64,000 bases of DNA. Origin: Pieris napi (taxonomy: Eukaryota > Arthropoda > Insecta > Lepidoptera > Pieridae). Shown in pieces: positions 1 through 10,204 of the stretch. Numbering within the stretch: the stretch's first letter is position 1; each line of letters begins with the position of its first letter. Position numbers and translations under genes: made by a program. Location of the stretch: the NCBI RefSeq assembly GCF_905475465.1, contig NC_062257.1, positions 2,976,001-3,040,000 of the forward strand, read 5' to 3'. The notes under the pieces were generated by a model. The model worked only from the letters and a program-made list of their open reading frames with translations, was not told the origin of the DNA and did not search any database.

Positions 1-258
1 CGTTATAGGAAATCGCGTTGTTAGAGTGTTCTCGTAACAGTTTTTTTGAACAATTCAAAAACTACGAACACGAATTTCATATTATTTAATTTAATTTTAT
101 AACACAATTGAAACAGGCGCAAAGGTTCGTAAAACTAAATATGGACTTAACAAATCATTATAAATTTCTCGTTACAAAAACTTGAGAAATCTCCGTAGTC
201 GGGTATACCGCGTTATATGGGGACGGAAATCGCGTTATAGGGAGGAGTACAGTACTTC
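1..258. repeat. Partial inverted-repeat repeat cut by the window edge
   Basis: The stretch holds repeated CGTTATA/TATAACG words and ends near GGAGTACAGTAC. This resembles the ends of the short element at 11389-11612, which also combines CTATAACG words with ACAGTGTA-type ends. The left part lies outside the window, so the element cannot be delimited. No coding potential is visible. The assignment rests on shared short words only. Confidence 0.35.
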
Positions 259-344
259 CTTTGCTTACGCCCCGGAACCCGTAGGGCATAAGGCATGCCT
301 GTCTTCTCTAACTCAAACGATGTGACGGGACTTAAAAAAATAAA

Positions 345-616
345 TAAATCTTTAGGTCTTGACCTCAGATTTCTGAATCTGTTTCATGATCATTTTTAAA
401 TCTAATAGCCAAGTAGGTGATCAGCCTCCATTGCCTGACACACGCCGTCGACTTTTTGGGTCTAAGACATGTCGGTTTCCTCACGATGTTTTCCTTCACC
501 GTTCGAGCAAATGTTAAATGCGCACATAGTCAAAGTCCATTGGTGCACAGCCGGGGATCGAACCTATAATCTCAGGTATGAGAATCGCACGCTGAAGCCA
601 CTAGGCCAAGACTAGG
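345..616 (-). repeat. tRNA-derived SINE, family B
   Basis: On the minus strand this begins with a tRNA-like head: GGCCTAGTGGCTTCAGCGT (A-box-like) and then GGTTCGATCCCC (B box). A conserved body and a 3' part follow (CAGATTTCTGAATCTGT, TGATCATTTTT, CAGATTTCTGAGG...). The same family recurs at 7013-7290, 11240-11335, 41050-41145 and 63525-63690. The tRNA-like head implies an internal RNA polymerase III promoter, which is inferred from family knowledge. Confidence 0.75.
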
Positions 617-967
617 ACGGGACTTAAACGTCCTAGAACCTTCCTTAAACTTTGTTCTAACACGGGAGAGACTCTTCTGCGACTCGAAATTATTGACAGG
701 AATCCAACCAAGGACCCATAAGCCACGGGCACAAAAAATATTAATAAACCGATTCCCGCGACCGATTCCGATCAATAAAAACATAAAGAGAATTTATTGT
801 TGAGAAACGAGAGAGACAAATGATAAATGATTTACTGGTAATAAAATGTAATGTGTGAGCGGGATGGATGTCTTGTAACCTTCAACTTCTGTCCACAGAT
901 GATAAATCGCTTCTCACAGGGATTGGCCAGTACTAACTTAACCGATTTAAAAAAGAAATAACAGACA

Positions 968-1180
968 ACTGACTGCGAATCCATGGGTCCCGGGTTCGAT
1001 CCCCGGCTGAGACAAGACATCGATGTGATGAGCATTTGGTGTTGTGTTGTCTTGGGTGTTTAAATATGTATTTATATGTCTATCTATAATATGTATGTAT
1101 ATCCGTTGCCTAGTACCCATAACACAAGCTTCACCAGCTTAGCATGGGACTAGGTCAATTGGTGTGAATTGTCTTTAAAA
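968..1180 (+). repeat. tRNA-derived SINE, family A (5'-truncated)
   Basis: The copy starts inside the tRNA-like head at CTGACTGCGAATCC, so the A box is missing. The B box GGTTCGATCCC and the body (GATGAGCATTTGGTGTTG, CACAAGCTTCACCAGCTTAGC, GGTCAATTGGTGTGAATTG) match four other copies at 17199, 39598, 52108 and 63092. Loss of the A box makes it unlikely to be transcribed from its own promoter. Confidence 0.85.
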
Positions 1181-1282
1181 TAAATAAAAAAGAAACTAGT
1201 TTCAGTTTAGAATTACGCAGATTTTAATGTGATTATACATCATTCAAGTATGTAACACTTCTAAATACTAACTTATAAAACT

Positions 1283-1350
1283 TCGGACGTCAAGGCAGAA
1301 TACAAAATACTATCCGTATTACCGCGACGTCCGTCGTTCCACAACTGAGC
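1283..1350 (+). repeat. Small LINE 3' fragment
   Basis: The words GACGTC..GGCAGAATACA..AT and CCGTATTACC resemble the segment at 54335-54400, which reads into a LINE C-terminal coding remnant. Only about 65 bases are alignable by eye. Apart from this fragment and the preceding SINE, 1181-1499 shows nothing recognisable. Confidence 0.35.
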
Positions 1351-1504
1351 ACCTATCTATACCTTATAGTGCAAAGTATGTTTTGATACGTAAACTGCAA
1401 CATGGCTGACCTATTAAAAAAGTTATGAATTTATATTCCCATACAGTTAGTATATATACAGTTGTACATATATAAAGTTGGATTTAATGACAAAGCTATA
1501 ACTA

Positions 1505-1539
1505 TATATGAGGGGTATAAAAGCAAAGGCGCTTCAGTC
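1505..1539 (+). repeat. Left terminal inverted repeat of the 1.5-4.2 kb transposon
   Basis: Thirty-five bases running TATATGAGGGG to GGCGCTTCAGTC, identical without mismatch to the reverse complement of 4179-4213. Identity stops at base 1540. Confidence 0.9.
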
Positions 1540-1888
1540 ACAAAACACTTAAACTGAGTTATTTGCAATATTCTACTGTGGTGTAAAAAATTGTTATTTT
1601 GGCCAGATTCTGTTATTGGTACATTAATTAGAACTGAGCATTTAAATAACAGTATCGAAAATAATGAAATTCCCGTTGTATTTATCATAATTTAGAAATA
1701 TATTTAGGACTTAGGTGCATATGCATTTAAACATTGGACTGAAGTATGTTTGCACTTCATTGCTTGGGATCGAAGCGAATTTGCATCTCACTATTTAATT
1801 CGAAAAATGTTATGGAGGGAATGTACTGATTGCAAATAAAACAACTTACTCAAATAATCATTTATTTTTATTTAAGGACTTAACTTTT

Positions 1889-3876
1889 CTAAATCATTAT
1901 ATTTGAATCAACTGTCGGTGGATCGCAAGATGGCTCATTTTCTTGAATATCATCATCAATAGCCTCATTAATAATTTTTTTGTAATATTCCAGTTCTGGA
2001 TGACTTTCCCACTGCGATCCATAATGTTTTTCCAACAACTTCCTCACGTCACTGATTTTGTCTTTTTTGATGATGACATTGTTTTTTGCAATTGGCAGTG
2101 GCAGAACATCTTTAAAAGATTTTCCTCTTTTCAAAATAGATTTGTATTGGGTAAAGTCCGATGTATAATGGGGTTCACCTTTTACTTTCACCTTATTACC
2201 ATTTTTACTGATAAAAAACCGCTTACTTTGAGCGAATTGAAAATGCCATAGACCAGGCGGCTTAATAACATCGTGCAGAGCATTTTTCCAATCGTAAACC
2301 ATCTCCATTTGCACAACTAGGCCATATTTGTTAAAAATATTGTGGTACTCCTCTGGTTGTACAATTACTTCCTTCCTTTTTAACTCCCTTTCAACATTAC
2401 CAAACACTCTGTCAGCAGGTAGAAAAGAGTGACCTGGTATTGGAAAAACAAGTTCAATGTTTCTTATGTTATTAGGGGCATTGCATAACCACACGCAGCA
2501 CATTCCAATAAAAATTGAATTTTTATTTTGAGCCCCGCAACCATCAGCCACTAATCGCAACGTCTGAATTCCATTAAAATCTAGTGAATTCAATCGGTGA
2601 TAAACTCCAGAAGCAATTTCATTAGCTCCTTTTTTATATTCATTTTCGTTCCACGTGTATAAAGTAACTGTATCTTTGTTAAGCCTTTTTCCTTCCACTG
2701 CTAGTACAACTGCGAAATTATAAATATAAAGTTGTCTGCTGTAATAGGTAATTTGATCCGGTAGTTTTGGAAGAACCTGGTTCTTTTGGCAGTCAAATGA
2801 TAGTGTTATCATTCCATCTTGTCTTTGATTTAGTAGTTGGTAAAATTTTTTTGCTTTGCGTTTATGAATGGTCTTTTCAATCATATATCTTGCTTTCACT
2901 GATTGGTTTTTTTCATTCTTAATTTGCTCTTCTAATTCCGTGCATTTGGAACAAACATCCGTTCTTGGATTACCAAACCCAATATTGTATTGAGTGGTGA
3001 AAATTCTGCGAAAATAGCATTGTTTGACGGTATTAATTGCTTGTTCATTGTACATTTGCCACAGTTTTTTTATATTTAACGTCGAATCCAAGTATTTTCT
3101 TTCTGTGGTAGACCGACAATAATGTGACTCGATGCACTGTAAAGATTCTGTAAAGGATTTAACTTCCTGCAGTTTATGGACATTTTTGTGGGATGTATGA
3201 TCTCCACCTCTATTTTCTTTAACGAGACCACCTGTTTTTTTGAAAGTTTCTGCTACTCTACGGATTCTATTTCGTGGTATTTGCAATATTCCTAAAAATG
3301 ATGATTGGCAAACGTGAAGTAATGTGCTGGAATTCCGTTTTTTTATGAACAACTTTGTCGAGTAATTGGCCTGGCGTGTAAGGTACACGCCAGGTGTTCC
3401 CGTTCTAGGACGACGCCGTTGAACTTCAGTAACATGACAAAATTTTAGCAAAAAAGCATCTTGGGTTTGTTTAGTTTTGTTAGAGTAGAAAGCATCATGA
3501 AACTTTTTAGCATCAACCAAAGTAACGTTTTTGCATTCATAAATAGCTTTTTTATTATGCTGGCATGCAGGTAATTGCGGAAGACTTTTTGCAGAATACC
3601 TTGAGCAAATGAAAAAAGAACCATTACCAATAGTAAATTAAAAAGGACACACAGTCACATGCAACTAAAGCGTAGTAATTTTCTTATTGACAACAACAAA
3701 TAAATAATTGCAAAAAAATGCCTTAGAGAAAGCTTCTGCAGACCCTACTAACGGGCGAAATGCTAGTGAATTGGTAGTTACCTTTTTGCCTTATCTCGTA
3801 CGCGTCGCCACTGATTTTCATTTCTCACTCGTTTACTAGCTCGTCCTGCACGAGCAGGTTGAATATTTTCTTCCAT
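1889..3876 (-). CDS. Putative DDE-type transposase, DUF7869-like, two exons
   Basis: The open frame 1889-3520 is continuous with upstream sequence that I splice as exon 1 = 3876-3782 (ATG, 31 codons + 2 nt, rich in Arg/Lys), a GTAACT donor at 3781, an acceptor after a T-rich tract ending AG at 3600, and exon 2 from 3599. The frames join exactly, giving about 601 residues. The N-terminus is basic; a Cys/His segment follows (CQH..., CKN). In the large exon, CSKC lies near residue 248 of the joined protein. Three acidic blocks resemble a DDE/D RNase H-fold core: SFDCQKN (D near 301), VADGCGAQNKN (D near 384) and HSFLPADRVFGNVE (D near 428 or E near 435). From memory these motifs match the invertebrate proteins annotated as DUF7869, usually of unknown function. 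Its position between perfect TIRs argues for a transposase. Two AATAAA signals lie at 1861-1872, just past the stop. Confidence 0.75.
3600..3781 (-). other. Predicted intron in the transposase gene
   Basis: On the minus strand the interval begins AAG|GTAACT at 3781 and ends with a pyrimidine-rich tract and CTCAAG at 3600. It is 182 bp long. Removing it joins the ATG-bearing exon in frame to the long open frame, and unspliced reading meets a stop just upstream of the acceptor. This is inferred from splice signals and phase only. Confidence 0.65.
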
Positions 3877-4178
3877 TACACAAAATATATCGCGAAAACA
3901 CAAAATAATAAGACGCAAGCCACATACACCTTACTATGAAAAAGTAACAGAATCGCCATCTTAGAAAATTTGAAATAGCGGCTTCTGATTGGTCGATTGA
4001 GACACAGGCGGATTTGCTTCTAACTAATTTAGGATCTAAGCCGTTTTGCATGTAAACGCTTTTTTCGAAGAGTATTTTAATGGAATTGAGGCGGATTTGC
4101 ACTCAATGGTTTTTAAGTTATTGTCGCTGCTTTCGAGGGCTACAATTTGGTATGACCAGATAAAAAAAAGCTATGTTG

Positions 4179-4213
4179 GACTGAAGCGCCTTTGCTTTTA
4201 TACCCCTCATATA
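4179..4213 (-). repeat. Right terminal inverted repeat of the 1.5-4.2 kb transposon
   Basis: Exact inverted copy of 1505-1539, followed immediately by AACTA at 4214-4218, which also precedes the left repeat at 1500-1504. Confidence 0.9.
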
Positions 4214-4218
4214 AACTA

Positions 4219-5010
4219 TATATAAACTAATAAAACAATTATATATTAATTACATACAAAAAGTGTTAAAGAATTATACAAACATATCCCGTGATAGACT
4301 GTTGGTTGACTCCTGTGTGTCAAAATCCATCATATATTTGACGCTAGAAGTTAATCCTGGGCTTTATACCAATTGCGAATGCGACTCGAGATGCTAAAGG
4401 CGCCATCAAACGGTCAATAATGCAGTTAAAAATACATTTAACACAAGAATACTTACGTTAAAAAAATATTTCCAAAACGCGTCACGGCCGTACCATCCTT
4501 TTCTCGAAGCAGTTCAGGCCATTTTGTATGACTTATTATAATAGACTTATTCGTTGTGTTGTTCTCATTCAATTTAAAAAAGATTTGTAATATTGATATG
4601 ATCACTATGATGTTAGGTTAGCTAATTACGTAATAACTTGAGACAGAAGATTGAGTAGGTACTGAATAAATTAACCGATGGTATTACATGGATCTCATAA
4701 CTTTTTACGGTAGAAGAACTGCGTTGCGAGTCTTGTGCGTTACTGATTGCATTGCAATTACCACAATATATATTTATTTAGGGTATAGTCCAGTATTCTT
4801 TCATTCCTTAATAAATGCACTGTCCAACACAAAATGCTTTTCAATTCGAAGCCGTAGTTCCTGGGACAGCGTTCAAACTTTCAAGATTTTAAAACACGCA
4901 ACCAATAATTTGAGTGTTACCATAATGGCATTATCGTCGATGCTGGTGTGTTTGAAGAGCTGTGTAACAATCGATTTTTCTTTCATATAGTGCCATCTCC
5001 TTGACTTGGT
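4219..5010. other. Unassigned AT-rich spacer
   Basis: No recognisable gene, RNA or repeat was found. A 100-codon plus-strand frame at 4688-4990 has no motif and an alternative start, so I treat it as chance. Confidence 0.5.
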
Positions 5011-5062
5011 GCGCTCATAGAAAGAATGCTTTGATCAAACAAAGCATTCTTTCTATGAGCGC
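5011..5062. repeat. Perfect 23-bp inverted repeat (hairpin)
   Basis: Bases 5011-5033 (GCGCTCATAGAAAGAATGC...) are exactly repeated in inverse at 5040-5062, with a 6-base loop ATCAAA. A hairpin this perfect in otherwise unstructured DNA suggests a very small fold-back element or a fresh inverted duplication. Confidence 0.9.
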
Positions 5063-5114
5063 AATTAACAATCGCTCAGAGAAAACACTTCTAAGTGTCA
5101 GGAAGGCTAATCTG

Positions 5115-5400
5115 TTCTCCGGCAAATTGACCAGCGCTGTGGAACAGTCTGCTCCTCAGCATAATGCTTAGCCAGGGCCAATTACAACCATAACACACAC
5201 GCAAACCTTTGAAACCAACCGAAAAAGGGGAAAAAAATTATTTGATATCTTTATATTTTTTCTTTGATTATTGTTATATTGTGTGTTTATGTGTGTGTGG
5301 TTTTGTTAGTAATAAATGTTGTCTAATCGGCTTGTCTATTAAAAATCACGAAACAAAAGTTGTAGCGCCTAGTTTTTTGTATTGTAAAGAATAAACACGT
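5115..5400 (+). repeat. Interspersed repeat, family D
   Basis: It contains GACCAGCGCTGTGGAAC, CTCCTCAGCATAATGC and GCCAGGGCCAATTACAACCA. A T-rich tail follows with TTTGTGTGTTTATGTGTG-like sequence and AATAAA. The same order occurs at 23500-23735 and, inverted, at 57240-57455. The AATAAA near the end suggests a retroposon tail; the class is not determined. Confidence 0.65.
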
Positions 5401-5668
5401 TAAACTCACATTGAACACACAGACTTACCTACCTATAACGCACACAGGCGTGGACTACGCCTATTGTTCGGTTGATTGCGAAGGGTCCATCTCCCTTATC
5501 CAGATAAGATCAGTGTGCAACTGACACCTGGCCCCGCCCCTGCAACCCCTATCAGGCCCTTACAAATTCATGGCATATCTGTAAATATTGGGCACTCGAC
5601 GAAAGTATGAATAAAACTGTATTTAAATATAACTTCATATTATATGATGCGATTTTTTTTATATATTA

Positions 5669-6004
5669 CTAGCAGACCGGCAGCGTTGCTGTGGCTAAGG
5701 TTTTTGTTTTATTACATAGTAGTAAACTATTCAAGGAAAACGGTAGGAGAACTTATGTGGAAGGTAGATAGCTTATGTGAAAAGTTGGTACTTTTAACAC
5801 AGCGCCATCTGTTAGAATTGTATCAAATAATAAACAAATATTTGCGTTAAATTAATATTGCGGGTATAAATTGAGATGTAAGCTTTCCTATCTTTTAAGT
5901 TGGATCAAACTACACACGGTGTGCAAATTTGATTGATATCGGTTCGGTAGTTTAGGAGTCCATAGCGGACAAACAACGTGACACGTAATTTATATATATT
6001 AAGA
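5669..6004 (-). mobile_element. Non-autonomous Helitron, group 1
   Basis: On the minus strand it starts TCTTAATATATATAAATTACGTGTCAC, has the AAATTTGCACACC...AACTTAAAAGAT core, and ends ...GCTAGT-like CTAG at 5669-5672 after a GC-rich hairpin word (ACGCTGCCGGTCTGC). The copy at 55205-55518 is the same type in the opposite orientation. The A/T-flanked TC...CTAG ends are the Helitron signature. There is no coding capacity. Confidence 0.7.
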
Positions 6005-7012
6005 TATTCAATACTGTAAGGTTCCTGGGTCTTCAGGGCGCTTTAAATAAAGGATTTTATTTTTACTCTTCATTAAACACACGCGTACAAATAGAATATA
6101 AACGAAAGATTGATATGTTACGAATGAATGCAATGTATAACAGTTGAAGATAGTGCCTACGTCTTGCTATACTCTCGGGGCGTAACTCCGACGATTTAAT
6201 TAATCGCCACGCTTATAAAACTAACGCCCGAACCCAATAATCAATCCACAATCTTAGATCAGACAGTGACAGTCGATCGATCTCCTATCTGCATCTCAAT
6301 AACCAAACCCTACGAAGACAATCCATTTTTGGCGACGGATAAAATGCTCTTTGTCGTTCCATTTTACCGAGTTTCCAGTCATATTTGATAATCAATGTAA
6401 ACCAAATAAAGTAAATAAAACCGTACAACAACATTAAAATATACATGTGTATGTTTAAAACATAACAAACAGTTTTTTAGTTATTTAAAAAACTGGTGTA
6501 AGTTAAAATCTGTTAAAATAATTAACTGTTGATATCGAGCTTTCGTCAACTGTAATTTTCATACAAAGGTCTATCCACAGGCACCGATCCGACCTCCCAT
6601 GGATAGCTTGTATCGACAGATGGCTATTACAATCCGTCGATTGGTTATTGGCACACTTGTTACAACATTTGGGTCAAATTTACTATCTCAGATGGTGGAT
6701 TATGGATTAAGATAGGTTATAGGGTTCGGGCGTAAGAAAGTCTGAGTGAGCAAATTGTATTATGTATTTATAATATTAGTAGGATCCTATATGAAATCTT
6801 CTCGCTACTCAACTTCAAAATTGTACAATGAAACTTTTAACGATGAAATATACTTAATAGGAAAATGAAGACTTTTTTGGAAACAAACACCGACCACCTC
6901 ACATACACAACGTAAACCTACATATAAGCAACCCAAAAAACCCGTTTTCTTCGCCCAATACTTTTTCTCCATCAGAGGTCATTTCATTTACCACTGACTA
7001 AAAAAAACTTTG
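6005..7012. other. Unassigned spacer
   Basis: About 1 kb without a convincing gene. It contains scattered AT-rich runs and an isolated CGGGCGT word near 6226 and 6728. No RNA gene or repeat boundary could be supported by eye. Confidence 0.5.
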
Positions 7013-7290
7013 AACAGTGTTGGCCTAGTGGCTTCAGCGTACGAATCTCATCTTGAGGTCGTAGGTTCGATTCAGCGGTGCACCAATGGACTTTCTTTCT
7101 ATGTGCGCATTTAACGCTCGAACGGTGAAGGAAAACATCGTAAGAGAACCGTCTTGCCTGAAACCCAAAAAGTCGACTGCGAGTATCAAGCACAGGAGAC
7201 TGATCTACTTGCCGATTAGATCAACAAATGATCATGAAACAGATACAGAAATCTGAGGCCCAGACCTAAAAAAAAGGTTGTAGCGTTGAT
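7013..7290 (+). repeat. tRNA-derived SINE, family B (near full length)
   Basis: The head GTTGGCCTAGTGGCTTCAGCG with B box GGTTCGATTC is followed by GCGCATTTAACGCTCGAACGG, AACATCGTAAG, AAAAGTCGACTGCGAG and GATCATGAAACAGAT. The 3' end runs through AAATCTGAGGCCCAGACCT into an A-rich tail and GGTTGTAGCG. This is the most complete family B copy in the window. Confidence 0.8.
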
Positions 7291-7441
7291 TTATTTTTAT
7301 TTATTTCATTAAAAACTTTATACATTCACTAACAGTATACCAACATCCATCTAACCAATCTAACCAAGTACTAACATCTTCTCAACCTGTCCTATGCTAA
7401 CGGAAAGTATTATTGTACAACAATAGTTTAATTATAAAATA

Positions 7442-7856
7442 CTAGCTGGCCTGGCGAACATCGTACCACCTAACAGTCGATTCTTTATTTTTTTTAAATA
7501 CTTATTCTGCTATTCGGGACACCGCTATAGCTAGTAAGATAAAAAAAAGAAAGTTGATAAGACAACAATTACATTATGTCAAAAAATAAAAAATTACCTT
7601 CCCGGAACCCCTCCACTAACACTTGAACTTTATGATATGGTATTAAAGTTCAAATTGACTTTTAAGTATTATTACGAATATTATGTATGGGAATATAGAA
7701 AAGTGTTGTTTTTAGACCTTTTCACTCAATACTTTTCACTCATCCATCCTCGTACTTCAAAGAATATTATGAAAAAAGAATTGGCCAAATCGGTCAAGCC
7801 GTTTTCATGTTATGTCGTGACAACGGAAAACAGGTTTCATTTTTATATAAATAGAT
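7442..7856 (-). mobile_element. Non-autonomous Helitron, group 2
   Basis: Read on the minus strand, it runs from a TCTATTTATATAAAAATGAAACC start through GTCACGACATAACATGAAAACGG and a 3' end TGTTCGCCAGGCCAGCTAG. Copies at 12405-12828 and 31403-31794 share the order over their length. An in-frame 73-codon run on the plus strand is also present, inverted, in the 12.4-kb copy; it looks like repeat sequence rather than a gene. Confidence 0.75.
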
Positions 7857-8164
7857 AAGTGTTATGTAGACATACATGTCAATTGAGACGTGCCCACGAA
7901 ACAAGTAATCCTATGGAGGCTAGTGGACTGTCTTTGTAACTAAACATCCTTTATTATTAAACCCCGTTATCTACGCTCAGTTTGGGGGCAAAGTGATGGA
8001 GCAATTTCAATGATATAATCGATAAAAAACTACGTTGCTTTACTCACTCACTAACATATCCAAAGATCTGATTCAAACTTAACAGAGCGCAACAGCTACA
8101 GTGATTTTTTAAATAAATACGAAATTAAAGATTTTATAATTATTTATTTTTATTTAAATTAATT

Positions 8165-8251
8165 GTAAATTTACATTTACTACCAGTTCGCAAGTCAAGG
8201 GCGCAGAGCGGGCAAGAAGAACTAGCAAGAAACTTTCCGCCACTCTTTATA
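8165..8251 (-). repeat. LINE 3'-tail fragment
   Basis: It carries TACTACCAGTTCGCAAGTCAAG and TTTCCGCCACTCTTT, the conserved 3' untranslated words of the CR1/Jockey-like LINE at 43610-44346. The tail resumes (GTAAGTTTTGAGTGATAC) right after the MITE at 8252-8416, so the MITE landed inside it. Confidence 0.7.
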
Positions 8252-8416
8252 AAGGCCGATTTACATTATCTTAGTGTTTAGGAGAGTGCTTTAGGATAGT
8301 ACTTTAGTTGAAACATGTTAACGCTACTTGCTTTAGTAAACGCTACGCTAAAGAACTTGCCTTTCAAGTTGTACTAAAGCACTCTCCTAAACACTAAGAT
8401 AATGTAAATCAGCCTT
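8252..8416. mobile_element. 165-bp MITE with about 43-bp inverted repeats
   Basis: AAGGCCGATTTACATTATCTTAG... at 8252 is mirrored by ...AGATAATGTAAATCAGCCTT ending at 8416. The arms run through GTGTTTAGGAGAGTGCTTTAG with one visible mismatch. The centre (about 75 bp) also contains partially self-complementary GTAGCGTT/AACGCTAC words. It interrupts a LINE tail. Confidence 0.8.
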
Positions 8417-8588
8417 AATAGGTAAGTTTTGAGTGATACAAATTGTGATTGTAAAAGATTGGCCATATGTACGTACAACACAGACCGCAGCTTAGCATTT
8501 TCTCACTGTACATATTATATAATATGTAAAATGAATGATTGACAAAATAAATGATTTATGTTAAAGAAACCTTTTTTATAAAAAAAAA

Positions 8589-9135
8589 ATTAGAAGACTA
8601 TTTTAACTTGCCCCCAAACTGAGCGTTAGATAACGGGGTCTAATTATTATGTATAATAAAGTTTATTAAAAAATATTGGTTGTTTGTAAAGTAGGTTTAC
8701 GATCGAGATGTTTACGTGATAACGTCTTATTGGTGATATAAGTTTTTGGGAAGTAAGGGATTAATGAAGATAACAATTTTTTCAAATTTTAAATTACATC
8801 TATCGTTTTATTCACACTTTTGATGATAAATTTCGGGTGTAAAATGACAAGTTTACTTATTCGACTATGATATACATTTTTCTTCATACATTCACGGAAT
8901 GACTGGCAGCGCTCGAGATGAGACGGGAGATCGGTCCGTCTCTCTCTCGTTATACCTGCGATCGCGCTCGTGAGGTTTTGGTGTGACACAAGTTTCTGAA
9001 CATGTCACCCGACTAAAACGATTTTAAAGACGTTATCACGTCAAAAATTAGAAGACTATTTTAACTTGCCCCCAAACTGAGCGTTAGATAACGGGGTCTA
9101 ATTATTATGTACCTATAATAAAGTTTATTAAAAAT
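8589..9135. repeat. Direct repeat bracketing a TIR insert
   Basis: About 85 bases at 8589-8676 (ATTAGAAGACTATTTTAACTTG...) recur at 9047-9135. The 370-bp spacer is bounded by ACGTGATAACGTCTT (8714-8728) and its inverse AAGACGTTATCACGT (9027-9041). The simplest reading is a duplication of the right end of the 7953-8655 element, associated with a MITE-like insert. Confidence 0.6.
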
Positions 9136-9566
9136 ACTTTATTTGGATTAGTGAAACGTTATAAGGTTATCGTATTAAGGTTAAATAAAATCAGATTAAC
9201 GGTTAATTCATAATTAATTCCTGTATCGAATCCCCTGATCCCGTATTAAGTTGCTAATATATTCTTGCAAGGTGCAAAAAATACCGATAAACAATAGAAG
9301 GAATCGGTTATTCGACTCCGGCGGTAGTTTTTTGATAATCTTTATTTATATTTACGACTTTGATTGATATTACAAAAACTTTTTACAAGAATAATGTTTA
9401 TTGGTTACTAATAGTTTCTATATTTTATAAAAAGATTAACTCGTCAATGTCCAAATATATTTATTTATTGAAGATCATACATAATGCTATCAACAGTATA
9501 TTTTACAAATACATACATACATTATCTTTACAGACTACTCCAATACGATAATGTCGGGAAACATTT

Positions 9567-9690
9567 TATAATAGTAGTTTATGCAACTGTCATATAATAG
9601 AGGGTATTAAAACATGAGTGTAGTTCAAAATAAGATTACACGAGTGTTTTAATACCTAATTATATGCAGTTGCATACACTACTTTATTTA
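9567..9690. mobile_element. Short palindromic MITE
   Basis: AATAGTAGTTTATGCAACTG near 9571 is inverted as CAGTTGCATACACTACTTT near 9665-9684. A second inner pair (GGTATTAAAACA / TGTTTTAATACC) extends the palindrome. There is no coding potential. Confidence 0.7.
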
Positions 9691-10204
9691 ATCTCATGGC
9701 TATAGGTTTCCAAGACATAAAGTCTTGGTAATATTTGTCGTACGATTTTCTTGAATTTTCTGCCAAAAGAATATTCGTCAGTTTAGTAGCTGTTGCTAAT
9801 GTCAGGTGGAATTAAATTTTCATCAGTATCGTCGGTGTTGCTTGACATTTTTGCTACTAAAGTTTTATCCAACAAAATATTACCCAAATTCGTATGTACG
9901 AAATAGCGCCAATGGAAAAAGTCTGTTATTGGTCTATTGGCTCGGAAGCAGCGCGTTGCGAGCGCGCTCACCACAGAGTACATTATGTACCTAAACTGAA
10001 TTAAAACCTCCTTGGTCACATTGTACTTTATTAATTAAAAAAATATTTTAAAGCATTGTTTTGTTAGGAGAATAATGCTTTCATTTAATTTTCTTAAAGA
10101 AGTATGTATATTATATATGCCATTAAAAGTCTGTGTTTCATTTCATAATTAGAATATTACCGAATGAGATTATATAAAATATAATAAAATACATATTATA
10201 TAAT

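Larger units (their letters stand above)
1500..4218 (-). mobile_element. Complete TIR DNA transposon with DUF7869-type transposase
   Basis: A 35-bp terminal inverted repeat begins TATATGAGGGGTATAAAAGC at 1505-1539 and its exact reverse complement occupies 4179-4213. Each side is flanked by AACTA (1500-1504 and 4214-4218), a 5-bp target duplication. The 2709-bp interior carries one spliced minus-strand gene and shorter copies of a GCG-AATTTGC-like word close to both ends. Perfect TIRs, matching duplications and an unbroken reading frame suggest a recent, possibly still mobile insertion. The superfamily cannot be fixed by eye. The boundary could be a few bases off, because the flank is rich in TATA. 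Confidence 0.85.
7953..8655. mobile_element. TIR element with CCCCGTTATCT ends
   Basis: ACCCCGTTATCT(A)ACGCTCAGTTTGGGGGCAA at 7959-7990 is inverted at 8617-8649, giving terminal repeats of about 32 bp. The interior holds a LINE 3'-tail fragment and the separate MITE at 8252-8416. A third copy of the right end lies at 9062-9105. No transposase is visible, so the element is non-autonomous. Confidence 0.65.

Noticed and set aside
7637..7858. 73-codon frame also found (inverted) at 12372-12635
   Set aside because: Shared because both lie in the same Helitron family; there is no sign of selection on the peptide and lengths differ.
9783..10019. 78-codon minus-strand frame MTKEVLIQFRYIMY...
   Set aside because: A plausible-looking peptide but with no motif, no splice context and no homologue I know. 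It could be re-examined by RNA-seq.
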